A stretch of 64,000 bases of DNA, taken from assembly GCA_035995425.1 (NCBI GenBank), contig DASYKM010000016.1, positions 9,406 to 73,405 of the forward strand, written 5' to 3'. The position numbers and the translations under genes are program-made. Below the pieces are notes generated by a model. That model was not told the DNA's origin. It saw only the letters and a program-made list of their open reading frames with translations, and did no database searches. The DNA is from CADEED01 sp035995425. GTDB taxonomy: Bacteria > Pseudomonadota > Gammaproteobacteria > Steroidobacterales > Steroidobacteraceae. Below, one piece after another: positions 1 to 8,506 of this stretch. The stretch's first letter is position 1; every line of letters begins with the position of its first letter.

Positions 1-462
1 TCAGTTCGCAAACAACGAGGCGCCGCGCTGATCATCGGCCTCATGATGCTCGTGATCGTCACCATGCTGGCGGTGAGCGCCGTGAATACGGCGAGCACCG
101 AGCTGGTGATGGCGGGCAACGAGCAATTCCGCGAGCGCGCATTCCAGGCCGCCGACGCCGGTGTGGAGCGGGCAATCGCCACGCTCGATACGGTGCCGCA
201 GACCGGGACCGCCGTACCGATAAACAATGTCGCGATCGTCAGCCAGTCCGGCGATGAGTACAGCGTTTCTTCCGTGTTCGTCGGCTACGAGTCGAACGTC
301 GCCAATGCCGGCGAAGACTTCGTCGCCGCGCATTACCGCATCACGAGCACCGGCTCATCGCTGCGCAATTCACGCGCCGTGGTCGACCAGGGCGCATACA
401 TCCTGACTACCGCCGGCAACGACGGCTACCTCGAGTGGCTCGAGGGCGCCGGTGCGCCGTAA
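1..462 (+). CDS. pilX: Type IV pilus minor pilin assembly protein PilX (5' truncated by the window)
   Basis: The reading frame is open from base 1 and ends with TAA at 460-462, so the start lies outside the window. The visible part begins with a short basic segment (RKQRGAA), then a hydrophobic helix (LIIGLMMLVIVTMLAVSAV) and the sequence ERAFQAADAGVERA. That 'F-A-ADAG-E-A' pattern after an N-terminal helix is typical of PilX-type minor pilins, which help prime pilus assembly and sit at the pilus tip with PilY1. The family is usually around 150-200 residues, so only a few N-terminal residues are missing. It is followed after 21 bp by a small exported protein and then pilY1, the standard minor-pilin operon order. 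Confidence 0.85.
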   Translation, partial: SVRKQRGAALIIGLMMLVIVTMLAVSAVNTASTELVMAGNEQFRERAFQAADAGVERAIATLDTVPQTGTAVPINNVAIVSQSGDEYSVSSVFVGYESNVANAGEDFVAAHYRITSTGSSLRNSRAVVDQGAYILTTAGNDGYLEWLEGAGAP

Positions 463-483
463 CCAATTGGATCGGACAACACC

Positions 484-828
484 ATGAACTATTTCAAGAC
501 AATCGTGATTTCCGGGCTGCTGATCGCAGCCGGTGCCACCGCGGCCGCGGACGCCGTACGCGGAGTCGTCCACGAGGTTCAGGCTGACGCAATCGCGCTG
601 CCCGCGTCGGTTCCCGGCACGGTCGTCGTGACCGCCTGCTCGTCTTGTCCGGTGTTCAGCGTCGAGACGAACGAAAACACGGTTTTCGAGATCAACGACG
701 TCGCCGTGCGCATCGCCGCGATGCGTGCCGCGCTGCTTGCGCAGCCGAACGCGCTCGTGTTCCTGAAGACCACCCCAGACAATCGGCAGCTCGTGCTGCT
801 CTCGATCACCTCGGCCGTCGCGCCGTAA
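484..828 (+). CDS. Small exported protein between pilX and pilY1
   Basis: This 114-residue protein starts at an ATG 21 bp after pilX. It has a Sec-type signal peptide (MNYFKTIVISGLLIAAGATAAADA), giving a mature protein of about 90 residues. The mature part is rich in short beta-strand-like stretches and holds one close cysteine pair (TACSSCPVF) that could be redox-active, bind metal or form a disulfide. I recognise no family. Its position inside the minor-pilin operon, 24 bp before pilY1, suggests a periplasmic role in pilus-tip assembly or PilY1 folding, but that is inference from location only. Confidence 0.75.
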   Translation: MNYFKTIVISGLLIAAGATAAADAVRGVVHEVQADAIALPASVPGTVVVTACSSCPVFSVETNENTVFEINDVAVRIAAMRAALLAQPNALVFLKTTPDNRQLVLLSITSAVAP

Positions 829-852
829 TCGCCGACCGCCAGGAGAAGCATC

Positions 853-3800
853 ATGTTCCGACCGGCCCATTCGATCCGCGCGACCCTCTTAGGGATCGCT
901 CTCGCGTTCTCGTGTATTTCACCGGCATGGTCCGACGACAGTGAAATCTATGTGAATGCCGCCACCAGCACGAGCGCGGTCAAACCGAACATCCTGCTGA
1001 TCGTCGATACGTCGATCAGCATGCGTGACTCCGACATCACCGGCGAGCGGGCGCGTTACAACGCGGGCACCACGTACACCACGGCCAACAACTGCACTTC
1101 GGGCCGCATATTCTTCCGTGCCGAAGGCGCGGCGATGCCGGATTGCACATCCAACGATTACATCCTGACCAGCTCCAATCACTGCGCGAAGCTCACCGCG
1201 GCGAACACCGGCCCGTCGGGGCGCTGGAGCGGCAAAACGGCGCAGTGGTCAACGCCCACGCTCGCTTGGGGCAACCTGCAACCGAGCGGCACGGCCAACG
1301 AAGTGGAGTGTTTCGCCGACAACGGCGTCCATGGTCACAACACCAGCAATACCAACACGCGCAAATGGGCGCGCAATGGCGACGCATCCAACAAGTGGAC
1401 CGCGGCCCCCAGTGACACCATTGCCTGGTCGAGTCGGATCACCTACACGTTCTATAGCTCGAACTGGATGAACTGGTATCGAGTGACTCCGGCAACCACG
1501 ACGCGCACGCGTATCGGCGTGGCACAGGATGCGGTCGTCGACATGGTGTCATCGGTCGACGACATCAACATGGGAATGATGCGCTTCAACATCAGCGATG
1601 GTGGCTCCGGCGATGCGCAGTACACCGGCGGCATGGTCACCAACCGGATTGAAGACATCACCACGGGCCGCGCCGCGCTGGTCAGCCGCGTGCTTACCGG
1701 TGACAACTCCAACGGTTACGGCGGCAACGCCGCGACGATGCTTTCCGAAACGCTGTACGAGGCCAAACGCTATTGGGCCGGCGAAGCCTCCTGGCACGGT
1801 CGCCAGGAAGGCGCCTACAACTCCTCGTCGAACATCTACGGTTACGATCCGAACGCGTTCGTCGGCGCTACCGACGTGTACTCCTCGCCGATCACCCACA
1901 CGTGCCAGAGGAACTTCAACATCATCCTCACGGACGGTGCACCCACCTTCGACACCGAAGCGGAAGCCAACATCATCGCGCTCACCGGCAGCTGCGACGC
2001 CCCGAATCCCGGCGACACCGGCATCTCGACCGCAGCAAGCGGACGGTGCCTCGATGACCTCGCCGGCTGGCTCAACCGCCCGACGACCGACCTGCGCCCC
2101 CCCGCCACGGGAATCGACGGCAATCAAAACGTGCAGACCTACGTCATCGCATTCGGCGCGGACGTCAACAGCAGCACGCCCACTGCCACATTCCTGCAGG
2201 ATGTCGCCACGCAGGGCGGCGGAACCGCGTACAACGCCGCCAATTCCGACGAGCTGCAGGACGTCTTCACGAACATCACCAACCAGGTGTTGAACGTGGG
2301 TACGACGTTCAGCACCGCATCGGTGAGCGTCAACGCGTTCAACCGCACGGCCAGCCGCAACGAACTTTATTTCGCGGTGTTCTCACCGCAGGACCGGCTG
2401 CGCTGGGATGGCAATCTCAAGAAGTACAAACTCACTCCGTTCGATCCGGATGGCGCGGGAAGCGCACCGGTCCAGCTGCAGATCACGGGCACCAACACCG
2501 CGACTTCGGCGATCGATCCGTCGACCGGTCTGTTCCGCGACACCGCGCAGAGTTTCTGGTCGACGGTCACCGATGGTAACCAGGTAACGGCCGGCGGCGC
2601 CGCGAGCTTGCTGCCGAATCCCTCGCCACGTGTCGTGTTGACGCACATCGGCTCGAACCCGGCCGGCACGCCCGCTTCGCTCACGGAGATCGATGCGCTG
2701 ACGACGACGGTGCAGGACGCCCAGTTTGGTACCACATCCACTTCAGATCCCTCTACGACCGACGTTCGCGAATTCGCCTACGCGACCGACGAGAAGCGCA
2801 TGGGAGATCCGCTGCACTCATCGCCGGCAGTGGTCACCTTCGGTGGCACCGCCGCGGCTCCGGTCGACACCGTTTACGTCGCTACCAATGACGGCTATCT
2901 GCATGCCATCAACGCCTCGACAGGCGTCGAGAAATGGTCCTTCGTACCGCAGGAGTTGCTGGGCCGGCTCAAGAATCTGCAGATCAATCCCGCGGCGACC
3001 AACCGCAGCTACGGTCTCGACGGCGACATCCGCGTGCTGAAGCTCGATAAGGACAACGACGGTGTCATCGAGCCCGCCGATGGCGACGTCGTATGGGTGT
3101 TCTTCGGCATGCGTCGCGGCGGCAGCTACTACTACGCCCTCGACGTGACCGCGAACAGCACTGCTCCGAAATTGATGTGGAAGATCGGGCCCAGCGAGTT
3201 GCCGGGCATCGGCGAGACCTGGTCGCCGCCAACCGTCGATCGCGTGAACGTGGGCGGCGCGACGCAGAACAATCAGAAGCTCGTGCTCATCTTCGGCGGC
3301 GGATACGACCCCATCGAGGAGAACTACGCACAGACGAACGATACCTCGGGCCACCGGATTTTCATGGTGGACGCCAAGAGCGGGACGCTGCTGTGGTACG
3401 CGGGCGCAAGCACGGGTGTGGCTGGCACCACTGCGCAACAGCTGGTTCGCATGGACACCAACTCGTCCATCGAGAAGATGAAGAATTCCATCCCCGGGCG
3501 CATCTCGGTACTCGACACGGACGGTGATCAATACGCGGACCGCATGTATGCCGCCGACCTGGGTGGCCGGATCTGGCGTTTCGACATCACCAATGGCAAT
3601 AGCGCGAAGACTCTGGTGACGGGCGGCGTATTCGCCAGTCTCGGAGGAGCTGAAGCACCCACGTCCATCGCCGACACGCGCCGTTTCTACAACGCGCCGG
3701 ATGTGGCACTCATCAAGCGCAATGGGCTCGCGCCGTATTACAACCTGGCCATCGGGTCGGGGTACCGCGGGCATCCGCTCCATACCGAAACGACCGATCG

Positions 3801-4419
3801 TTTCTATTCGTTGCGCGACAAGCAGGCGTTCTCCTCACTCACCCAGGCTCAGTTCAACACCATGTCCGCGAGCCCGATTCTCGATGGTGACTCCCTGCTC
3901 ATCGACATGACCAGCGGCACGAACACCGTGGGCCTGACAGCCAAGGGATGGAAGCGAAGCCTGCCGAACCTGGGCGAGAAGAATCTCTCCGAGGCGACCA
4001 CGGGCGGCACGTCCATCATGTTCACGACATACCAACCGATAACCCCGACCACGGAATGCCAGCCTGTGCATCGCAACCGCGTCTATGCGCTGAACATCGA
4101 CGATGGCAAGGCGGCTCAGAACCTCAATTCCGCGAACGACACGACGACCAATCCGAACAACCTCGACAACACGGATATCTCGCTGATCCTCGACGACACG
4201 AGCGGTATCACCGGCGAAGTGCGCGTCGCGGCGACGCGCGGCCTGCTCGAGGGCGACCTCGACGGCGATGGTGACAACGACGCGGACGACGAACGTATCC
4301 GCCGCGATCGGGACGACGATGCACTCTGCATCGCCGGACGGCAGATTCTCGGCAAATGTATCGCGTTCGATGACGCGGTTCGCACGTACTGGCGTCGCGA
4401 GGCCGACGCGGGCCAATGA
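853..4419 (+). CDS. pilY1: Type IV pilus tip-associated adhesin PilY1
   Basis: The 1,188-residue exported protein begins with a signal peptide (first ~27 residues, ending near SPAWS). A von Willebrand A-like region follows, with a MIDAS-type DTSIS at residues 52-56 and the tract NIILTDGAPTF further on. The C-terminal half has the PilY1 beta-propeller signature: VYVATNDGYLHAINASTG, VWVFFGMRRGG and LVLIFGGGYDP. Acidic calcium-loop-like runs occur near residue 887 (DTDGDQYAD) and near 1135 (DGDLDGDGDNDADD). PilY1 proteins act at the pilus tip in adhesion, mechanosensing and control of extension and retraction. The TGA stop overlaps the next reading frame, and the following pilin gene starts within 20 bp, so the genes are almost certainly co-transcribed. 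The family call is secure. Confidence 0.95.
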   Translation: MFRPAHSIRATLLGIALAFSCISPAWSDDSEIYVNAATSTSAVKPNILLIVDTSISMRDSDITGERARYNAGTTYTTANNCTSGRIFFRAEGAAMPDCTSNDYILTSSNHCAKLTAANTGPSGRWSGKTAQWSTPTLAWGNLQPSGTANEVECFADNGVHGHNTSNTNTRKWARNGDASNKWTAAPSDTIAWSSRITYTFYSSNWMNWYRVTPATTTRTRIGVAQDAVVDMVSSVDDINMGMMRFNISDGGSGDAQYTGGMVTNRIEDITTGRAALVSRVLTGDNSNGYGGNAATMLSETLYEAKRYWAGEASWHGRQEGAYNSSSNIYGYDPNAFVGATDVYSSPITHTCQRNFNIILTDGAPTFDTEAEANIIALTGSCDAPNPGDTGISTAASGRCLDDLAGWLNRPTTDLRPPATGIDGNQNVQTYVIAFGADVNSSTPTATFLQDVATQGGGTAYNAANSDELQDVFTNITNQVLNVGTTFSTASVSVNAFNRTASRNELYFAVFSPQDRLRWDGNLKKYKLTPFDPDGAGSAPVQLQITGTNTATSAIDPSTGLFRDTAQSFWSTVTDGNQVTAGGAASLLPNPSPRVVLTHIGSNPAGTPASLTEIDALTTTVQDAQFGTTSTSDPSTTDVREFAYATDEKRMGDPLHSSPAVVTFGGTAAAPVDTVYVATNDGYLHAINASTGVEKWSFVPQELLGRLKNLQINPAATNRSYGLDGDIRVLKLDKDNDGVIEPADGDVVWVFFGMRRGGSYYYALDVTANSTAPKLMWKIGPSELPGIGETWSPPTVDRVNVGGATQNNQKLVLIFGGGYDPIEENYAQTNDTSGHRIFMVDAKSGTLLWYAGASTGVAGTTAQQLVRMDTNSSIEKMKNSIPGRISVLDTDGDQYADRMYAADLGGRIWRFDITNGNSAKTLVTGGVFASLGGAEAPTSIADTRRFYNAPDVALIKRNGLAPYYNLAIGSGYRGHPLHTETTDRFYSLRDKQAFSSLTQAQFNTMSASPILDGDSLLIDMTSGTNTVGLTAKGWKRSLPNLGEKNLSEATTGGTSIMFTTYQPITPTTECQPVHRNRVYALNIDDGKAAQNLNSANDTTTNPNNLDNTDISLILDDTSGITGEVRVAATRGLLEGDLDGDGDNDADDERIRRDRDDDALCIAGRQILGKCIAFDDAVRTYWRREADAGQ

Positions 4420-4436
4420 TTTCGCAGGAGATGAAC

Positions 4437-4868
4437 ATGAAGTACAGACAACGCGGCGTATCCCTCGTGGAGCTGATGATCGCACTCGTCGTGGTGTCCA
4501 TTCTGGCGTCCATCGCAATACCGTCCTATCGACAGTATTTGTTGCGGGCACAACGATCGGACGCAAAGACCATGATGCTGCGGGTGCAGACGGCACTCGA
4601 GAAGCGATTTCTCCAGCAAGGCACATTCACCACGAATCTCACGGCCGTGCCGCCGACGGGACTCGGGTTGTCGTCGGTGTCCGAGCGCGGTTTCTACAAC
4701 CTCGTGGTGGCCCTCACCGCGACCGGCTACACCGTGACTGCCACGCCCGTTGCCGGCGGCAGTCAGGTCGATGACCGCACCTGTGCCACGTACACGATCA
4801 ATGAATCCAGCACCAAGCGCGCCTTCAACAATGCTTCGGTCGACAAGACCACCGAATGCTGGCGCTAG
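4437..4868 (+). CDS. pilE: Type IV prepilin, PilE-like minor pilin
   Basis: The protein begins MKYRQRG|VSLVELMIALVVVSILASIAIPSY, a textbook class III leader: short, basic, ending in Gly, followed by a hydrophobic helix with Glu at mature position 5. The prepilin peptidase should cut after Gly7. I chose the ATG at 4437 because AGGAG (4426-4430) lies six bases upstream; the frame is open back to an ATG at 4416 that overlaps the pilY1 stop. The C-terminal part carries two cysteines (RTCATY and ECWR), the disulfide loop typical of PilE-type pilins. It is the last gene of the tight pilX-pilY1 run. Confidence 0.9.
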   Translation: MKYRQRGVSLVELMIALVVVSILASIAIPSYRQYLLRAQRSDAKTMMLRVQTALEKRFLQQGTFTTNLTAVPPTGLGLSSVSERGFYNLVVALTATGYTVTATPVAGGSQVDDRTCATYTINESSTKRAFNNASVDKTTECWR

Positions 4869-4929
4869 GCGCGGCGCGGTCGCGCCGATGAAGCCCGTCC
4901 TGCCTCTTTAGTTAGGTGAAGCCGAACCT

Positions 4930-4954
4930 CGCGCGCCGGCAATATCGGCGCGCG
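4930..4954 (+). other. GC-rich hairpin in the gap between the two prepilin genes
   Basis: The 210-bp gap 4869-5078 holds a 9-bp perfect stem (4930-4938 pairing with 4946-4954) with a 7-base loop. No run of T follows, so it is a poor intrinsic terminator. It may stabilise the 3' end of the pilX-pilE messenger or partly separate expression of the second prepilin gene. Nothing else is recognisable in this gap. Confidence 0.4.
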
Positions 4955-5078
4955 GACGCGGCAAGGTGAGAACTTCGGCGCCGGCGAGGCTGGCGGTCGC
5001 TTCGCGGCAACGATATGTACCGCGTTCGCGCAATTTCGCGCATCACGCACCCGTGTCCGTCTGTGTTGATGTTCGGGC

Positions 5079-5498
5079 ATGTCCCGCGGCCTCACCTTGC
5101 TCGAGCTCCTCGTCGTACTCATGGTTCTCGGTATCGTCGCAGCGCTTGCGCTGCCCGGATATCGTCAATACCTGATCCGCGTTCACCGCAGCGAAGCGAT
5201 GACCGTGCTGATGCAGCTGCAGGGCGCCGAAGAATCGTTCTTCCTGCGGCACCGCTCGTACACCGACAACATCACCGCCGCGCCGCCAGCGGGACTTGGG
5301 TTGCCGATCAGTGGCGCCGCGAACAAGTACGTGCTGTCGGTTGCGCTCGCGATGGACGGCCAGTCCTTCATCGCCACGGCGACACCCGCGCCTGGCGGCG
5401 GGCAGGAAGCGGACCAGGATTGCCTCGCCTTCTCTATCGACGCGCGCGGCAGACGCGCGGTCAGCGGCACGCGCGACACGAGGTACTGCTGGAAGTAA
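5079..5498 (+). CDS. Second type IV prepilin (PilE-like)
   Basis: This 139-residue protein starts MSRG|LTLLELLVVLMVLGIVAALALPGYRQY, with a very short four-residue leader, Gly at the cleavage site and Glu5. The C-terminal DCLAFS and RYCWK place two cysteines like the D-region disulfide of pilins. It resembles the protein at 4437-4868 along its length (shared SEAMT/SDAKT segment, TDNITAAPPAGLGLP compared with TTNLTAVPPTGLGLS, and the final CW), so the two are probably diverged paralogues. No other in-frame start lies nearby upstream. No convincing Shine-Dalgarno sequence is visible in front of the ATG, so translation may be weak or the start slightly different. Confidence 0.85.
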   Translation: MSRGLTLLELLVVLMVLGIVAALALPGYRQYLIRVHRSEAMTVLMQLQGAEESFFLRHRSYTDNITAAPPAGLGLPISGAANKYVLSVALAMDGQSFIATATPAPGGGQEADQDCLAFSIDARGRRAVSGTRDTRYCWK

Positions 5499-5531
5499 CA
5501 CCCTCGGGCCGAGCATGAGATAGTTGCGCGG

Positions 5532-6494
5532 ATGATCAAGCGCGCCATCCTGCTTTTCTCCCTGCTGATGCCGCTCGCGAGTCCAGTGCAGGCCGCGCCC
5601 GCCGATCTCAAGATTGCCACCTGGAATCTCGAGTGGTTCATGACGCCCGAAACACTGCGCGCGCTCACTCCAGCGTGCACGCGCGCCGATATGCCGCGCG
5701 ACGGTGCGCGCCGCGCGGTACCGTGCGATGTGGCGCACGAACTCGCGCGCAGTGGCGAAGACATCGCCGCCATGCGTCAACATGCACGAATGTTGGATGC
5801 CGATATCGTCGCCCTGCAGGAGGTCGACGGCGCGGACGCCGCGCGCCTGGTGTTCCCCGACTATCAGTTCTGTTTCTCCGACCGCGCCGCCGTGCAGAAC
5901 AACGGCTTCGCGGTTCGGCGCGGCGTGCCGTTCTCGTGCGCGCCCGATGTCGCTGACCTGTCGATGAACGACGATGTGCGGCGCGGCGTCGAGATGCGCG
6001 TTTTTCCCGGCACCGCTCAGGAATTGCGCCTGCTGTCCGTTCACCTGAAGTCAGGTTGCGCGCGTGACTCTCTCGACTCGGCCAAGGCCAGTTGCGCGGA
6101 ACTGGCCCGCCAGGCGCCGGCACTCGAGCACTGGATCGATGCCCAGGCCACGGAACATAAGCCCTTTGCCGTGCTCGGCGATTTCAATCGCGACCTGCGT
6201 CGCGAGCCGCCGGGAATCTCGCTCTGGGGTGCCATCGACGATGGCGATCCGCCTGCCGCCGACCTTGTCAACACGGCGGAGGGACAAGCTTTTCAAAACT
6301 GCATGCCTTCACAAACCTTCAGCGGCTACATCGACTACATCATCCTGGGGCGCCAGATGGCCCAAGGATTGGTAAAGAACTCGTTCGGACGCGCAGTTTT
6401 CCGGCCAAAAGACGCACTTCGCCGGAAAATGTCGGATCACTGCCCGGTCTTCATCCGGCTTCGGGTGGCAGACGCCACCCGCGGATTGTCGTAA
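5532..6494 (+). CDS. Exported endonuclease/exonuclease/phosphatase-family protein
   Basis: The 320-residue protein has a signal peptide (MIKRAILLFSLLMPLASPVQAA). The EEP/DNase I-like fold shows its motifs in order: LKIATWNLEW (metal-binding Asn near residue 36), DIVALQEVDG (catalytic metal Glu), LKSGCA, VLGDFNRDL (Asp-x-Asn), and SDHCPVFI (C-terminal Asp-His). All the residues expected for a Mg-dependent phosphodiesterase or nuclease appear present, so it should be active in the periplasm or outside the cell on nucleic acid, a phospholipid head group or an inositol phosphate; the family alone does not tell which. Several cysteines suggest disulfides. It lies 33 bp after the second prepilin gene but is functionally unrelated to pili as far as can be seen. 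Confidence 0.85.
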   Translation: MIKRAILLFSLLMPLASPVQAAPADLKIATWNLEWFMTPETLRALTPACTRADMPRDGARRAVPCDVAHELARSGEDIAAMRQHARMLDADIVALQEVDGADAARLVFPDYQFCFSDRAAVQNNGFAVRRGVPFSCAPDVADLSMNDDVRRGVEMRVFPGTAQELRLLSVHLKSGCARDSLDSAKASCAELARQAPALEHWIDAQATEHKPFAVLGDFNRDLRREPPGISLWGAIDDGDPPAADLVNTAEGQAFQNCMPSQTFSGYIDYIILGRQMAQGLVKNSFGRAVFRPKDALRRKMSDHCPVFIRLRVADATRGLS

Positions 6495-6586
6495 ACCGAA
6501 AGCATGAAATTTTTGCCGAAACCCATTAAGTTCAGTTCGGTTCAAAGAACCATCTCACAAGGCAATAATCCCGGGAGGAGAGCCTG

Positions 6587-6895
6587 ATGAGCAAAACGAC
6601 GACGGCGGGGATTCAGTCTGTAGAGCGGAGGTTGCACACGCGGCACCGCGCGCGCACTACGGTGTACATCACCACGCCACATGGCCGCAAAAAACTTTGT
6701 CGCGCCATCAATCTCTCGGCCACCGGCGTGTTCGTCGAAACCACCAACCTGGGGTTGCGCAAAGGCCAGCAGGTGGAACTCGCCTTCGCCATCAATCTCG
6801 GCGCGGTCACCAAGCTGCATCGGCGCACCGCGGTGGTCGCGCACGTGTCGCGCGGCGGCACCGGCCTCATGATGGACGCCTATACCGCCCGCTAG
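6587..6895 (+). CDS. PilZ domain protein, probable c-di-GMP receptor
   Basis: This 102-residue single-domain protein starts at an ATG preceded by GGAGGAGA at good spacing. It carries both PilZ signature parts: an arginine-rich N-terminal segment (RLHTRHRARTTV) and NLSATGVFV, matching the (D/N)xSxxG element. PilZ domains bind cyclic di-GMP and then act on partner proteins. No other domain is present, so it probably works as a small adaptor. An EAL-domain gene converges on it from the other strand. Confidence 0.88.
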   Translation: MSKTTTAGIQSVERRLHTRHRARTTVYITTPHGRKKLCRAINLSATGVFVETTNLGLRKGQQVELAFAINLGAVTKLHRRTAVVAHVSRGGTGLMMDAYTAR

Positions 6896-6926
6896 TTAGA
6901 GCGGAATCTTTCCTGTTGTTTTACGG

Positions 6927-6965
6927 ACGCCGGCCACTTCTTCAATTTAAGGGCCGGCGTTTTCC
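6927..6965 (+). terminator. Rho-independent terminator after the PilZ gene
   Basis: A perfect 9-bp stem (6927-6935 with 6952-6960) closes a 16-base loop and is followed by TTT. It sits 31 bp after the PilZ stop and ahead of the convergent EAL gene end at 6976. The T-run favours termination of the plus strand. Confidence 0.75.
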
Positions 6966-6975
6966 GTTGCGGGCG

Positions 6976-8253
6976 TCAGCCCTGAGGACTTCCTAACAAA
7001 CTGTCGAGCGCCACCGGCGGCGAAGCCTCGAAACTCTGCACGAAATCCACGCCGAGCGCGGTCAGCCAGTTGCTGTGATCGCCGCCGAGCACGCGCTTGG
7101 CCACGGTCTGCAATCCCATCACTTTCGCGGTCTGCACGAGACCAACGACGCGCGCCTGCGTGAGCCGGTGCTGCAACGCATTGGTCGTGAGCTCCGCGTC
7201 GATCTTCAACAGCCGCACGGCCGCGTGGTCGAGAATCGGCATGCCCGCGCCAACCACGTTGAAATCGTCGATCGCCACCGGGACGCCGATGCGCGCGAAC
7301 ACGTCGAGCGCCGGCACCACCTGCTCTGAATGGGTGAGACAAACGCGTTCCGAGAATTCAACGCCGATCAGTCCGGGCGGCAGCGCCGATTTCTGCAGGC
7401 AACTTTCGACAAAGCCGATGAAATGCGGCTCGATGACGGCCGAATCGGAAAGATTCACGGAAAACGATGGCGGGTCTTTCTTCCACACACTCGGATTGCG
7501 ATGCAGCCAGGCGATGAGTTCGCCGATCACGCGGCGGTCGATCATCGAGGCCAGGCCGTGGTTCGCCGCGGTCTGCATCACGCGCTCGGGTGAGGTCTCT
7601 TCGCCGTCCACCATGTGCCGCAGCAGCACCTCGTAACGGCGCAGGCCTTCGGCCTTTCGCAGCCGTACGAGCTGCTGCACGCGCAATACCACTTCCTGGT
7701 TGCGAATCTGCGCATAAACCGCTTCGAGCGGCAGAGGCACTGGAGCCTTGGGCTTCGGCGGCTTGGCGCGCGGCATGGCATGCAGCGTCTGCGCGACCTC
7801 CGAGGCAATGTCAGCGAGGATCGTGGTGACCGCGGGCGTGAGAAAACGGGCTGCGGGATCTTCATCCTCGAGCGGTGAATCTTCGACCACCAGCAGGCAC
7901 ACCCCCTGCAACGCGGAAGTCAGGTCACGCAGCGCCAACATGACCGCGGCGCGGGTACCCTCACCGCGCAGGAAGCGCGACTCGCGTGCCGCGCCCAGCA
8001 CGAATGCGTCCAGCGCATCGTTCAGGGCCTGGCGGAACTCGATACCGAAATCGGTGGACGTGCAATGCAGCACTTCGCCGCGCGCGTCGTAGAGAGCAAT
8101 CGCGCGATATCGCGCATGCGGCAAAGCCTGCTCTAGGTTGGCGACCCATCCCGGCGCAACTTCAATGACCTGCTCGTTGAGCACAGACGCGCGGATGGTC
8201 GTCTGGCCTGTATCTGACGATGCGGAGGCCAAAGTGGACGAACGTGAGTCCAT
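6976..8253 (-). CDS. Degenerate EAL-domain protein, probably a catalytically impaired c-di-GMP protein
   Basis: The frame is open to a TTG at 8340, but the ATG at 8253 (MDSRSSTLASASS) gives a more natural 425-residue start. The N-terminal ~200 residues look like a GAF/roadblock-type sensor region; the C-terminal ~230 form an EAL phosphodiesterase fold. Motifs, in order: RRYEVLLR (EVL for EAL), FSVNLS (Asn kept), GVEFSER (Glu kept), AIDDFNVVGAG (DD kept, the loop altered from DDFG), LLKIDAEL (Lys kept), TVAKRVLGG where active enzymes have VAEGVE, and DFVQSFEAS (Gln kept). Loss of the VAEGVE glutamate and the altered loop 6 suggest a binding or regulatory role rather than efficient hydrolysis. 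Confidence 0.8.
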   Translation of the reverse strand: MDSRSSTLASASSDTGQTTIRASVLNEQVIEVAPGWVANLEQALPHARYRAIALYDARGEVLHCTSTDFGIEFRQALNDALDAFVLGAARESRFLRGEGTRAAVMLALRDLTSALQGVCLLVVEDSPLEDEDPAARFLTPAVTTILADIASEVAQTLHAMPRAKPPKPKAPVPLPLEAVYAQIRNQEVVLRVQQLVRLRKAEGLRRYEVLLRHMVDGEETSPERVMQTAANHGLASMIDRRVIGELIAWLHRNPSVWKKDPPSFSVNLSDSAVIEPHFIGFVESCLQKSALPPGLIGVEFSERVCLTHSEQVVPALDVFARIGVPVAIDDFNVVGAGMPILDHAAVRLLKIDAELTTNALQHRLTQARVVGLVQTAKVMGLQTVAKRVLGGDHSNWLTALGVDFVQSFEASPPVALDSLLGSPQG

Positions 8254-8506
8254 TCCCTGATTTTCTCGAAGAGTTTTCCCAAAGCGAGGGTTACAGAATC
8301 CCGACAGGGTGAACGTGATCCGGCTCGCGATCCTGTCCAACTGTTAAAAAGCGATTCCTCGATTTGACATATAGCGGCCGCACTTATCGAACCAGCGCCG
8401 CTGCGCGAGCAACACGCAGATTTACCGGGCTTTTGCAGATTCAATCAACATCCTGCATATTCAATCAGGAACGATTGTTTCGGGTGAGCAGGACGCTCTC
8501 TGGGGG
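8254..8506. promoter_or_regulatory. Divergent intergenic region between the EAL gene and the pectin cluster
   Basis: This 253-bp gap separates divergently transcribed genes, so it should hold promoters for both. Between about 8425 and 8470 the segment CAGATTCAATCA recurs as CATATTCAATCA about 24 bp later, a possible direct-repeat operator for the plus-strand genes. No promoter boxes are clear enough to name. Confidence 0.35.
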
